From positions 92,501-156,500 of the forward strand of contig CAJHNH020002700.1 in the NCBI GenBank assembly GCA_905116865.2: a stretch of DNA of 64,000 nucleotides, read 5' to 3'. The translations under genes and the position numbers were made by a program. The notes below the pieces were generated by a model. It saw nothing but the letters and a program-made list of their open reading frames with translations. It had not been told where the DNA came from and did no database searches. Origin of the DNA: Candidula unifasciata (lineage: Eukaryota; Mollusca; Gastropoda; Stylommatophora; Geomitridae). This document shows positions 31,602-46,600 of the stretch, one piece after another (position 1 is the stretch's first letter; every line of letters begins with the position of its first letter).

Positions 31602-34600
31602 GTAATGTTTCTTCTGATGTTAAAAGGTAACAAAATTCAACAGTAAATCTGACTAGAGAGCTCAGTGGAGAGGAAGGTAAAGACCCACATAAATATATTC
31701 AACTAGAGTTTTTATCGAACTGGAAACGTATATTAGTTTAAAATATGGAAAGGAAGAGTTATTAGAAAAAAAAATACTAATAAGAGCAAGAAAAAGGAAG
31801 GAAGGTAAACAGTTAAATAAATAATTAAATAAAAATTAAAGATAATTCCAAGAAAAGATGGCTGATTCAATCCCCCGAGCCACATTTTATAGCAGTAACA
31901 GAGATGTAAGTTTTACCTTGGTGTCAGATATATTAAAATGGAGGAAGGCTTATTTGAGGGCCACATTGTGAACATCAGTAATGTCTTGCTGGGAGTTCAG
32001 TTTGTGAAAACATAAGAATTTTCTGAATTATATCAGAGAAGTTTTATTTATGTCATCATCATGGAGCGAGTTATGCTGCACTGTAAAATTGAAAATCACT
32101 TTTATCTGAAAGATATAATTTAATAACCTGTAAATTTGAATCTCCAAAAATATTTTGGTGGCTTTCTGAATGATTTGATTATTCTCTTCTTTTGCTGATA
32201 AGAGACTGGTACGTTAGGTTGTTCAACATTTGTGATTTTGTAATACCCCTTATTCTGAGCAAGCGCCAGTTAATGAATGTTTGTAGATTAATATTTGTAG
32301 TAGTTTATAGGTAATTGTTTTATTTGTCCATATTTCCACTATAAACATACTAACTACCTAATGAGAAATAGTGTTGTAATTGTATTCAACAGTGACCTGG
32401 TTGAGAGGGTGTTCATTCAACAATAAAAACAAAAAGGTAAGTGACAAATGTTTGTAAATGAATTGGGTTAGATATCGAAGATGATGATGAAGTACTTGTG
32501 GGAATAATCTTCTTCTTTGCGTTCACCGGTTGTAAACTCTGGCGGTTTGTTCTGGTTCTTGTCCACCTCCAGACTTTAATCTTCTTATAGAACCTGAGTG
32601 TTGGGTGCAAATCTGTTTTTTACAGATCTGGCTTAATTCTATGCAGACTAGGTTCCTTGCCTCTCAAGCAGATGCACTCCAACTTCGAAGGATGCCACCA
32701 ATTAGTGGACTCCTGCGACATGCTTGTTGGGGAGGTGGTGAGTCTGTACAGTGGGGCCCCAGAACCCACATGGGGAACTTCTTGGAATTATCTAATGTGC
32801 TGTGATGTCAGTTCTCAACTCCACTCGCTTAATTAATTCAACAACAAGAACAAGAATGAAAATGACTGACTTGACAGGTGAATTATCACGAACTGGCAAC
32901 TGGGTCAGGTCTGTGGTATGCTATCAGTTGTAGGTCTCTAGAGCTCTTGAACACTTATCATTGGTGGGAAAAGTAGTCGTGAAGTACTGATTTATTTCAC
33001 TGCCCTCGCCTAAACTGAAATCATATGAGTGGATGAGTTACAACAGATTGTCAAGTACACTTCACAATGAAGTGATATCTCTTTAGGGATGTGAGGGTTT
33101 TCCCAGTCTTTAGTACTTGATTTTTATTTCTATTGAGTATTTGTATTAGTTACAGTTGAAATTTTAGTCATTTCTGACTTTTTGTTCTCACTTCCATTGG
33201 TGTTACTGTCACGTGTATTGTCAGTCATTTCTGATGCTGATCTTCTTCCAACCATGTTGCCAAATCAATTTTAATGTAGTTTTCTTCTCCTTCCCGTTAT
33301 CCCCCCGTTAGAGCATAGGCCCTCAACCAACTCACACAAAGCTTTTATATTGCATGTAGCTCACCTGATGTCTTTCCCTTCTTTTTTTTTTCACTTCTAA
33401 TCCCTTCTCCATGTTTATATTGGTCTCTTTTTGTTCCTTTAATGCAGCATGTACAGATATAGCTTTTCTTTCCTTGCATACATTAACAAAAATGCAATTT
33501 GCAAATTGTTGTTTTGCGGTTTTAAATCATTAGGACAGTTTTTTGGTTTTTAAAAAAATATCCTTTAATCATTGCACAGTTTTACATTTCAGAACTGTTC
33601 TTTATTATTTGGTTGATTTTGAACAGATTTAAATTCTTTGAACATTTCACAGATAAAAAAAAAAAAAACGAACAGCTCTTAATAATTCATTAATCACTCT
33701 ACCTCTTTATAACATTATTATAGTTCTTTGTAATGTCTTTAACCATTCTACTGATTTAAACCATTTGAACATTTCTTTTTCATTTCTTTAATCATTCAGT
33801 TATCTTTAAACATAACATGTCTCCATTATGTCTTTGATCTTAAAAAAATATTAGAAACATTTTTTTATAAAATTTTAAAATGTTGCACAGTTCTTAACCA
33901 TTACAAATTCATCTTTATGTCTTTAAAAAAAATTGCTACACACGAAATAGTTTTTAAAAATTCAATTTTTGAGGGGTTTAATAATTCCACTGCGTAAAAA
34001 CAGTTGAAAATCCCATATTTTTGTCTTGAATTTTAAGGGTATGTTACTTATCTTATTCCATAGCTAAGTCCGTTGTTTTCAGGTTGGTAACAGTGTACTT
34101 ATTAGGGGCTTGAGTGTTGTAAAGTTTGTGTTTATAAAGGCAGAGTTCATATAAATTTCTTTATACAGACAGAGTCTGGGCTTTCTTGTTAAACTTGTGT
34201 GTGTGTTATTTTTTGTTTTTCTTTGTTAGAAGGGCCACAGTAGCATAGTGGCTATAGTGTTTGCCTGCTAAAACAAAAGTATGGGTTAAAAAATCCCCAT
34301 CAGGGGTTGGATAATTTTTTTTGTAACAGGAATCTCTAGGGGCAGCACAGTCTCATAAAAATGGGAGCCATACAGATTTCTGAATGCTCTAGGATTTGTC
34401 AAGGAAATTAAAGGCAACAGAAAGGAGAACTGATCAGCCTGTCTCATATATCATGATCTAGAATATTTGAGTTGAAAGCCTAACACTTCATGCTCCAGTT
34501 CCCACTGTGGATTACATGGCCCTATTGTGAAGGGAAAAGAATAGACACATTGCCCCCTATAAGAAATTTCTGAGAAGGGACTAATTATGGGTATTTCCTT

Positions 34601-37600
34601 CGAAGTCAGAATGCATCTGCCTGAGAGGTGAGGAACCAACAGTCTGCATACAAATAATCCAGATATGTAAAATAAATATGCACATAAAGCTCGGGTTCTA
34701 GAACAAGACCAAAATCCAGGAGTGGACAAACAACCAGAACATTCTGCCAGAGTTTACAGCTGGGGAATGCTAAGAAGAAAAAGAAGAAGAAGAAGAAGAA
34801 GAAGAATATGCCAGTGGTAGTGTCTAACATAGGATTACTTTTGCTTTTGACCTTTATTCTTTGATGCCAGAATTGGTCATTTAAAGTTTGTGAAAATACA
34901 GACTCAGTCTTATAAACCCTGACTGACCCATGTGAGATCCAACCAGCTAAATCTGCAGATCAGTAATGTGCTTCATGAGTACCAGGAAATGTGCTGGCAA
35001 GAAAAGGGTCTTTTCAAGTGTCACAAATATAACAATGTCACAAATATATCTATATTTTCTTCCACTCCTTCTTCTTCTTCATGTTTGAAGGAAATAGCAC
35101 TAATTAATGAGAAGGGTCTTTACAAGTGTCACAAATATACCAATGTCACAAATATATCTATATTTTCTTCTACTCCTTCTTCTTCTTCATGTTTGAAGGA
35201 AGTAGCACTAATTAATGAAAAGGGTCTTTTCAAGTGTCACAAATATAGCAAAGTCACAAATATATCTACATTTTCTTCTACTCCTTCTTCTTGTTCTTCT
35301 TCTCCAAGTTTGAAGGAAAAAGCACTAATTAATGAAAATGGTCTTTAGAGGTGTCACAAATATATCTATTTCACGAATATATCTATATTTTGTTCCACTC
35401 CTTCTTCTTTCTTCATGTTTGAAGGAAGTAGCACTAATTAGCCCTGAAACTCACGTTAGGATACATTTATGTGACAAAGTATTATTTTGTTTGTGTAAAC
35501 TGTCATAACTACCTGTGTATACCAGTTGTACTGTGTAAAGAGTGAGGTTATTTATAGGATCTAAGTGACTAGTGCAGTTGCTATGGACCAGGTTCAGATT
35601 GTTTTTTTTGCTGGATCCATAAGAAACCCATTACCTTATAAGGATTCAAACCTGAATCTCCCACATAAGGGCCCATCATTCTTAACCATCAGCCAGCAAG
35701 TTTTCTTAAATTCAAGTAAACTTGTGATGAAATAGTCATTTTCCCAAGTGACCAAGTTTGGTTGTTGTAAGATCATTGAACCTTCAGAATGGTTGCTGCA
35801 CAAACTACACCATCACAGCCTGAGTTTGTTTTTAACAATTGACAACCTTTCACATTCTCTAAAATTTTCAGACCCCATGAAGTTATCACTCCTGTGGAAG
35901 ATGCCATTATCAAGGAAGTGACCTTTGTCTTGAGAGAATGGCACGGACAATGGAAGTCATTGTTTGTGGTAAACACTGTTTTATGTTCTCAACCCTTTAT
36001 GGATCAGCGTGTTCAACAGCATACCTTTATGAAATTTATTTTCGGGTCAAACTTACTAAGAACATAGAGTATAAAATGAGAGGATAATTTGCTTAAGAAC
36101 ATGATCAGCTGCGAGATGACAGTATTTCTGCATAACCATCCGTTACAAATCCCTAAATAGCTGATATTCTGGCAATGCAGCTTTCTCCAATCACCATTAT
36201 ATCTGTATATCAGCATTGGTACTGTTTGCAACTGCACATTATTCAGAAGGGGCAGATTTGATTATAATTACTAAAAATTATTTTTATGGGGTTTATTGTG
36301 AAAGGAAAAGGCTTTTTAGTCCTTACGATATCATAATTCACCTTTAGTAGTTACGATGACTGACTGCTGAATTTTAACCCCACTTGGACATCACACTGAG
36401 GGATAAACACCCAGCGACACAAAGTGTCACCATTCAGGTAAGGGTCACTCATGTAGAGGTCCCAGTAAACCCTATTGAACAATTGAGTTATATGAGGGCC
36501 CCCGGCGACAACCAGGGTGAGGCTTCAAATTAACAAAACATTTGTGCCTTATACTCATGGGGATTAAATAAGTTTTACCCCACCAGGACATCACACAGAG
36601 TGATAAACACCTGGTGACACAAATTGCCACCATGCCTATAAGGGTCACCCGTGGATAAGTTCCGGACACCCCATTCAACCATTAGGTTAAAAAAAGGGTC
36701 CCTGGCAACAGCCAAGGTGGGCCTTCAAAATAACAAAAGATTGCATCCCACAAGGGGACGATGAAATGAGACAGCAGGGATTAACAGTTATGATCACATA
36801 GTGACAGGAGTCATGGAATGAGTTACCTTATACATTTTTGATTACCTCAAAGGGAAGCTGATCATTTGATTCTCCCCTCTGTTTAAAGGAAAGGTAATCA
36901 TTTGATTCTCCACTTTCTTCATGTTTGATGAAAGTACACCTTCATACATGTATCAGAAAGTTTGAAATGTAAATAAATAAATGTTTCAACATATTATTAC
37001 TGACCTGTGTAGACTGGTTATATTCTTAAAGGATTTTGTTTTTGTTGGGGTATGTCCCTTTTCCCTAATGGTTTCCTAGATGAAAGGGTTATCCAGTTAT
37101 TTTTACTTGGCTGTAGAAATACCTCTAATCGATATCATAGCAGACTTTTATAATTTAGCTGGGCTCATAGGTCAGCGCAGTACAAAATGGGTACAATGAA
37201 ATGTCCTTGGAAGTAAAAACAGCTCGTATAATGTTGACTGCATCACCCACTCAGGGCCATTTGATCTGTAGTTGAGTTGAGTTGAGTCAACAATTGACAT
37301 CACAGCTGATCTGTAGAGATGGCACAATATGTCCAAGATACTAGTAGTGGGTAAAGGGGCTTTAAATTTTGTTGTTGTTGTTAGAAATGCCTTTTGCATA
37401 CATTTTTGTTTTTTTTTTTTAACCAATTAAGAGTCGCAGACCTTTGTTTCAAACAATCTTCATTGTAATGGGAGAGCTGTGCAAATTTCGCAGCAGTCTA
37501 GTATCCAATACATTGACCAAGGAGCATGCAGAAGAGATGAAAAAGCAGGTGGTCACAAGAATAGACTGGGGCAATGGGTGAGTTCAGTGTGTAGTACATG

Positions 37601-40600
37601 TTGCAGATGAGTCCCTATAAACATGGTTATGTGGCTAGAGACAGCTTTGTGTATTCTTTTCTTGTTGTTGTTATACCTCAGCTGTTTTTACGTGCCTGTA
37701 TTTATGAATTGTGTAGGTTTGGGGGAGGGAACAGAAGTATTTAAGGCAGCATGACTAGTGCTGTCACCACATTATTTTGACATATGACAATGAGTACAGA
37801 TATTCAAAACGTCTCTCCTGAAGCCAAGCTTGCAGCTTATGTTCACCAGCTGTAAATTGTGATGGAAAGTTCTGCTTGTGCATCCATTTCTGGACTTCAG
37901 TCTTGTTCCAGAACTTGAGTTTGTGTGCACATCCATTTTACAGATCTGGCTTGTTGTATGCAGACTGTTGGTTTCCTGCCTCTCAGGGAGATACACTCCA
38001 ACTTTGAAAGAAACATCCCTAATTAGTTCCTCTTACAACAAGCTTGTTGGGGTGGGGGGGGGGGGGGGGGCAGTGGGTCTATTCTTTTCCCCCAACTGAA
38101 GTGGGGCCCTAGAAACCACACAGGGAAGCAAATTTACATACTGAGCATATATTGATACATGTTCTAATGTGTTATAGTTTTGATAATTTGATATATAGTA
38201 ATGAGGAGCAGGGTTTTTCTAGGACTTCAAATTTTCTTCTTCTTGTGTTATAATAGTCATCCCTACATGGGATGGAATTTTTGTTGTTATTTGAAGCCCC
38301 ACCCTGGCTTCTGCCTGGGGCCCTGAATAAAGCCGAGGCATAAATATGGCCTAGCCATAGATATGGCCTAACCGCTGAAAGGGGTTTCTGGGACCTCTCG
38401 ACGGGTGATCCTTTACTGCATGGTGGCACTTTTTGTCACTGGGTGTTTATCGCTTGTGTGATGTCCTGGGGGAGCTACAACTACCTACCTACCTTCTTGT
38501 GTTTTTTATCACATAAAAGGACCATTTTCCATGCCTTAAAAGCGTATTGGGCATATAGGGCTAGACCTGTATTTTTTAGACCATTGGGCACTCAGTCCGG
38601 TGATGTGGTCAACATCATGTGGGCTGTCTTTACTTCCCAGGACTTTACCTGTACCCATTAAGCCTGGGTAGACTTGGGAGCCAAGGTCAGTTTTGAAAAA
38701 AAAGTCCGGTTTGTCAGTACCTAAACCCACCACCTTCAGATCTGCTGGCCAACGTCTAGCCTCTACACCATGGTGGCTCCTTTTTATCACATAAATATTA
38801 TTTAAAGATTCATGATGGCATGGTGGTAGGTGCACTCACTTATCAACGCAGGAATTCATTTTCAGTAAAAGGCAACAAATTACCTTTTCGCTGAAATCGG
38901 ATGTGAACTGAAAGGCTCCTAGCTGTAAACCACAGTTAAATATGCCAAGTACTGCATTAAGGGAGAATACATAATTCAAGTTTTGTTGTTTTATATTTGG
39001 TAATTAACTTACTACTTTGACTCTCATTTGATTTGTGAATTAGCTTGCTTCATTTGTTTGTTTAGTTGGTAATGAACCTACTAATTTGCCTTTTGTTTCA
39101 TTTGTTAATTAACTTGCTGATTTGTCTGTTGTCTGCTCTTTTCTCATCTTCTTACCATTTGCTTGCGTGATTATCTTCATGTTTCTGCTACCTGTGCAAC
39201 GGTTCGATGTAAGGAAACAGGATATTTATGTAATCCTACTCTCCTTGTAACTGCTTTCTTTCTTGGGGGGAGGGGGGGGGGGGTTGTCGCACTTGCGGCG
39301 CTTTCCCCTGCAGTACTTTTTACTTGTACACAGATTAGCCGTAGGCGCCTGAAAAAGACTGAAACAACACAACCTCCTACAAACATTACTAATGCTGAGC
39401 GAATGCCAAACAAGACCATCTGTAACACTCCCGCAACATAGGAGATTTGCAGTGACCTAAAGAGGTATGAATGGCAAGGGAAATTACTCTAATCCTTGGT
39501 CTGGAAACATGAACAGGACCTATATTTTTCTCTGACATACAGAACAGAAATGAACTGTTACAAAACAAAATATTATCAGAGTCATAAATATTATGGTTTA
39601 GAAATATAGCATAGTATAGTTAGGCAGCAAGTTATGTAAATAAATAGAAGTAAACACCTGGGGAACCTTGAGGCCATATAAACCCTATGGGTGTCAAGTT
39701 GGTCAGGCCTTAAAGTTCATCTATTCCTGCAGATGTAACATAGAACAGTCACCCCCTTGTGGGATGCAATTTTTCGTTATTTTGAAGCCCCACCCTGGCT
39801 CTTGCAAGGGACTGCAATATATCCCGGCCATAAATATGGCCTAATGGCTGAACGCTGTTTCCAGGAGCTCTCCATGGGTGATCCTCTTCTGCATGGTGGC
39901 ACTTTGTGTCATTGGGTGTTTATCGCTTGTGTGATGTCCTGGTGGGGTTAAAGTAATACTTCTACTACTATTCCTGCAGAAAAGCTCCATCATCTTTTGG
40001 AGATGACTGGCTCGATTCCTGATAGGGTATAGCTTTTGGTATATATGTTGTTTGGTTTTCTTCTGCTTCTGTCTGTGATTGCCATTTATTACACGTTTCT
40101 TTGTTTATTAGATACAATGAAAATATATCAACAGTATACATTGTAAAACTGCACGAGAGACTGGTGCATTGGTTGAGACTCCCAGTGTGGGTTCCAGGAC
40201 CCAGTTTTGGAGTAAACAAAAAGACTCTTTGCCCCTCTAACAAGCATGTCGTAAAATATAACTAATTCAGGTTATTTCCCTTAAAGTCGTAGCTCATCTG
40301 CTTGAGAGGCAAAAAACCAACAGTCTGCACACACAAAAAAGCAAAATCTGTAAAATGTATGTGCATGCAAAATTCGAGTTTTGGAACAAGACCGAAGTGC
40401 AGAAGTGTACAGAAAACCAGAAGTTCCCTCTGGAATTTACAGCAGATAAATGCTGAGAAGAAGAAGGGGATGAGACATCAGAACATATGACAGAGAGCTC
40501 AGAGCTTTAGTATGTGAAGCAAGCTTGAAGCAGCATCAGTGATAAATTGATATCATCTTAATGTACCCTGCCAACTGGCATAGGTGCTCAAGCGTCTCCT

Positions 40601-43600
40601 TAGATCACTATCCCTGGTTGCCTGGAACAGCTCTGTTAAAGATATCCCTCCATGCCATCGTTTCAGCCCATCCAGCATTATCTCTCTTGGTCTGCCTCTA
40701 CCCTTTTTTCAACTGATCTTTTCAGTTGTCATGATGTTCTCCAGTGTCTCTCTTCTCATTATGTGGCCAAAGAACAGTGTTTGTCTCTTTCTTATTGTTG
40801 TATTAAAAAAAAAAAGGTAAAGTCTGGAGATGTGAACCAGCGTCATTGCACATGGTTATAAACCATAAGTGCTCTGCCACCAGTACTGACAGCTGATAAG
40901 AATTGTCCCCCTGTGTCGCTGTTCGCACTTAACTCTGTAGCTACAGCAACGTTCCTCCATTTACCCCAGAGTATCACTCTGGTACCCATTTCCTAAAGGC
41001 TGGATGAACCCCGGGAGCCGCCCGGTTTTGAACACGGACCGTGGGCTGCAGCGAGTCGCAGCTGGATTTGAAAACGAGCTTCTTATCGACTGCGCTAACG
41101 TGGCCCCCCTTATTGTTGTATTTAGAGATCTACTTTCATTAGCTTCTTTCAAACAATCATTGTTAGTTACTCTGGCCGTCCAAGGTATTCGTAACATTCA
41201 TCTCAGAACTTACATCTCTGTTGCTTCCAAATTCTTCCAAATTTGTTCACTGACATTCCAAGATTTGCTGCCATACAGGTTCTATGTAACATTTTAGCAC
41301 ATATATTGAACATATATTGGTTTATGTTATATTGTTGGTTTACTGATGTACTATTATGAGGAGCTGGTTTTTCTGGGGCTTCCAGTTTATTCTTATGCTT
41401 TTTATCCACCATTGTTGCAGAGGTCCTCAGTAAAACTCCTGCCAAGCCATTCTATTGTTTGCTATTGCGATTCTGTAAACTCCTCTTGATTTTTATGTCC
41501 TCCCATGAGTGGTTTTAGTATTTTTACAGAGTTCACATTTTTTTACTTGGCATATTTTACTGTATTTGATCATGTGCATACTACAATGAAAAATTGATTA
41601 ACATGAAGCAAATAAATGAATCTTTCAAAACTAAAATACAAATAAGCTGTTTTAAAAATATTAATCCTCTTGTATATGCAGATATAGGTTCCTGCATGCC
41701 ACACTTTTTCTGTAATTTCGAGCATGCTGTTGCACTGTTGAACAAGACTTTACTGGCTGGATATTATTTATCTACTAATTTTAAAAATGAACTGTTTCAC
41801 TCGCAGGCAGCAGTTGTTACTTCAGCACTGTCTATTGAAATTTTGCACATTAGAACTACATTTGTTTAGTTTTACGAAATTTATGAATATTTAATTAAAG
41901 CTTTGTGTCACAAAAAGCCTTTTTTTTTTTTTTAATTTACTTAGTTAATTGTTGGCCTGTGTAGCTTAGGCATTGCGCTTCATAATGTGGGGGTTCCTGG
42001 TTCGATCCCAGCTGCAGGCCGTGCGCTGGTTTCGACAGTGGTATTGAAAACCTGACCGTCAAGAAAGCAATGGCAAACTACGACTTAAATTTGCCTAGAA
42101 AAACCACAACAGCCAAAAAATGATGGGATTGGTTCTGCAATATCCTGTAAAGAATACACAACTAACTAACTTAGTTAGTTGACAGATTATCCTCATTGCA
42201 CATTGAATTGTTCAGTCCATAAGTGCTCGGATCTCCTTCTCAGCAAATCCTGCAGCATGTAGCAGCTGACGACACCATTTCTGGTGTTGGTTTCTTTTTC
42301 TTCTTTGGCTTCCTGCATAGTTCTCTTGTCTGGCCACACCTCTTTTAACTTGTTGTTCTTCCAGTATGGTCATAGTTGCAGGTTCACAGTCACTTGGTTC
42401 TTGCAAATATTTTAAAAACTAATAAAGCTTTGAAAATTATAGACATGAATTAACCATTGTTTAGACTTAAAAAAAATATTGTGCCATTTTCCTAGTGGAG
42501 ATTTGTTTCAATGTTTCCACTGCTAAAAATGGCAGTATTACGTGGTGAAGTATAGTCTCTTTCACGGTGCAACTCATACCACAGTCTGAAGTCAATGAGA
42601 ACGGTCTTTTTCTCAGCTGCCACAACTAGAGTCAAACCCTAGTAAATGTAGAAGATTGCCTTGTGAAACCATTTAACTAATCTCTGCGCCATAGAGCTGT
42701 ATTCTTCAGAATTAACAAGTGAGGAAAAAATGCTGGTGATGGATAGGATCTGCATTGAGAAAACCTGGTAATAAAACTAGAATATACCTGCAATGGAACA
42801 GGACAACAGAAATAGAGTGAGATTTTAAAACACATGGAGAAGAGTATTAGAAACATGAGGAGATTATGAAGGGATAGCAAGGGATAGGCTGGCTTAGCAG
42901 GAGTTGGCTGAAGAAGAAGAAGAAGAAGAAGAAAATGAAGAAGAAGCAGCAGCAGGAGGAGGAGGAGGAGGTGGGAAGTAGGATGACAAATAAGAAATAG
43001 GAGGAGGAGAAGGAAAAGTAGGAGCAGAAGCAAATTTGATCAGAACTACAATAATTAAATGAAAAGCTGAAATTGACAGGGTTAACTTAACAACTCTTAA
43101 GGGCAAAAAGGAACTGAAGTAAGATATAAAGTGGGTGAATGTGGTAAACTGTTTCACTTATTAGCATTCTGACAATCTTAAATGCCTTTTTATGTCACTT
43201 ATTCAAATGTTTAACATTGTTTGCTTCCTGTAAATTTTAAAGAACACTACAACTAATTATCATAATGCATGTTTAAGTCACTGATCTTTCATTGTATCTT
43301 CTTTTTTACAGTATATGTGTAATGTCTCATAGTTTGCTTTCACAGTTTACTTTGCTTATGTTGCTTTCATATTTAACATTGTTTGTTTGATGTTGTAAAT
43401 CACTAGAATCAACTGTGGACATTGTTCAGCATGTGTAATTCAGTAAACTGTCGCGGTACATTCTAAGCTGGCAGTTCTCCATTACTGTTTGTTTGAATGC
43501 ATGTGTTTCTTTAGCTTACTTTATGTCAATTAACTTAATGTTTTACAGCTTAATGTTTCACAGCACTTGTTTGCTTTGTTTTATATAATTCATAAATACA

Positions 43601-46600
43601 AGGGCACCCCACTCACTTCAGCAGTGCATGCGTTACGGTTGATTATATAAGCTCAGCGACATGTTCTAATGTAAAGGAGAATTTTGCCTTGCCTGCTCAA
43701 TCACACTGACATAAAGTAAACTCTCTTTGTCATCATTCAACACATTGGCAACTATGAATTTCCTTTAACAAAGTAAACAAATGGAAAATGAAATGGTACG
43801 CATAGGCAATAATTAAAATCTACTGGCCTCTCTAAAACAAAACTACACGGCTCATTAGAAGGAAACAGGTAGACCAAGAAATACCAGCAAACAGAATTTG
43901 GCTGACTGGATAGCCCTCAAACATGCAAGCATGAAGTCCATTGCATTTGGCCAACAGTGGAGGGAACTGGTCAAATAGTCAACAGACCAGACAACACACT
44001 TGGTTTTGGGACAGTGATGATGATGTTGCTGACGATCTTTATCTCTATCTCTCTTGTCTTTCTCTCTGTCTCCATCACATCTTTCTCTGTCTCGTGTTTT
44101 TCTTCTGTTTTATTTCTCTGTCTGTCTGCATCTCTCTGTTTCTCTTGACCCTAGACAAGCAGGGAAGCACTAAAATAAAATCTGGCTAATGCTTTATGTC
44201 AAATCAATACTTCTGTGTGGAGCTGAAACATGGAGAATGACTAAAATAATGTTGAATAAACATTTATTAACCCATTCACCCCAGAACCCTTGGTGAAAGG
44301 CCATGAACCCAAGAATTCCTAAAATGAAAAAAAAAAATCTTATAAAATAGCCAGTGTTGTTTGTGTAATTATTCTAATCAGTTTAAAGTTTTCATAAGTT
44401 ATGTTATGTTATCACAATTGACGTCACTGCACATTGGGCATTCCCATGCGTGCTCAGTTCTCTAATGCAGCAGCCACTCCAAGGTACTTCTACTAATTGT
44501 TCCTATGAGTAGCTGGTTATATTGTCTCCTATCTCGGCCTCCAAGATGGCATAGACGTGCTTCATCATGCTTTACTCCCATCTTACGCAGTCGTGTTAGT
44601 GTCAGGGATTCCTCATTATCGACCAGCCCAGCCCGTACATCATTTACTATATCTGCTCTGACCATGCTTCTTCCCACTTGTGTTGGTGCATTGTTTGCCA
44701 GTTGGTCCGCTTGATCATTACCCTTTATGCCTGCATGACCAGATGTGTAGATCCAGGCGAGGGAGGTTAAGTGCGATTTTCTTATGCTTTCTACCCATTC
44801 AGAGTGCATACCACCTGTTGCTCTCTTCTGAAGCATATTCATGGAGTCTGATACAATTACTGCCTGTGTAGTGGTTTGCTCAGATACCCATACTAATGAA
44901 CTAACAGCAGCGGCCATCTCCATGGTCTATTTAGAGCACTACCACCGTGCTGTTGTCTGGTAAGGCCCGTCTGATACAATTTCCTATATTAGCATTTTGC
45001 TCCGATACCATGCTTTAAAAGCAGCTGCCATCTTTATGCCCATGCTGACCTATGGTTTTCCACTCTTTGCATGGTATCCATCTATGTCCACGCTTCATCT
45101 ATGTATATGATGATATCTTTTGGGTCTGAATTCTGATCTGTCGGTGCCCTTACCTCTGTCTCTACGGCCGCAGGAATCTGATCCCTGAAGTACCTTCCGA
45201 GTGTGATAACAACCTGAGAGATGCCATGCATGTCTACTAGTGTTAAAAAAAAAAAAAAGTGTTCATAAGTTTCTTGTTCCTCATGTGGGTTCTAGGGTCC
45301 TTTTTTGCATGGGCACACACACACGCACACACAAGAAATAGACCTTCTGATCCGTAACTGGCATGTCAAAAAAAGTGACTCAATAATTATTCACTGAAAT
45401 CGGACGTGTTAGGCTGAAAGGTGCAGATATCATAGACTAGCTGTAAACAACAAAACATTATGCAAACCCTCTTTCAATATTCTAATCGTCAAGGATGAAT
45501 TTAGAAGAAAAAATATTTCTTGAATGTCTGCACTATGCAGTTTTCTTTCCATCCACAGAATTTGTATTTTCCCCAAAAACCAAATCTCTGTTTTCATAAG
45601 ATGTCAGTGTGTGGGAACATAACTTTATTTACAATAATATGGGACTTCCCAGTATGCAATCATTCTGATCATAATATTATAACATAGCCTTAAATTCAAT
45701 GTTATAACTAAGACAGTTATTATCAACATTGCTTTCCATAATTGTAAAGATATTATGTTGTAAAAGTGTTTTTTTGTAAAATTGTTATGTTTTAAAAGTA
45801 TTATGTTGGAAAGATGTTATCCTTGTATGAGTTTCAGGGTTCCATTTAGGGTGGGGGGGGGGGGGATAGGCCCACTACCTTCTAACACGCATTTCATAAA
45901 TGGCAAGCAATTAGACATTTCTGAAAGGGAATGTATAAGGCCGAAAGATGCAGATATCACAGCCTGCTGTAAATCACAACACAGTAGGGCTAATTGCTCT
46001 TCTAAGGGGGAACACAGAGGAGGACAAGAAGAAGAACAGATGATACATCATAAAGATGTTTTGTTGTAAAGATGATAGATTATTCAGTGAGGATGACTCT
46101 GTTTTCCAGCCTGGAAGTGTGATCAAAATGAAGGGCAAAGAAATAGAAGGGGAAGCAATCCATCACTTGCTGGTCAGCCTCTGCTCATTTGCCTGCAGTG
46201 TAGGTGATAACTCTGAAGTCTTACTTTCTTTGTATGACAGCAGAGAAGGAAAGTTTGTAAGGTATGCCTTCATCATTGATTAAGATGCACTTTTATGATT
46301 TTTTTAAAGTTTGAGGGGTGTGCGCCTTAGAAGTTAGTGAATGAGTTTAGCTTTTCTATGATTCTTGGGTAATAGTAGATTAATTGCCATGACAGATGGT
46401 TTATTGAAAAAAAAAACCCCCAAAAAACATGCTTGACGTTTTTCGACAAGAGTTGCACCGATAAAGAGGGTGTGGCCTTACCATATAATACACTCAGAGA
46501 CAACAGTGGGTACAATAAAAAGACCGTTGCCTCACCATATAATACTCCCAAAGAAAACAGTGGGTACAGTAAAGATGACTGTGGCCTTACCATATAATAC

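Noticed and set aside
33105..33140. Missing SH3-end exon (gggttttcccagt read as GFPS)
   Set aside because: A stop follows at once, and there is no acceptor or HLK continuation.
34932..35348. 138-codon ORF as a DOCK exon
   Set aside because: It is a 108-bp tandem repeat translated in frame, with no similarity to DOCK proteins.
41594..41869. 91-codon ORF in the exon 3 to 4 intron as the missing exon
   Set aside because: No match to the expected GLDL to LYRL segment, and the flanking splice signals do not give the needed phases.
41955..42030. Possible functional tRNA gene
   Set aside because: A and B boxes are good, but no complete cloverleaf follows and the same head with the same body occurs at 62160 and 63148, so it is a SINE.
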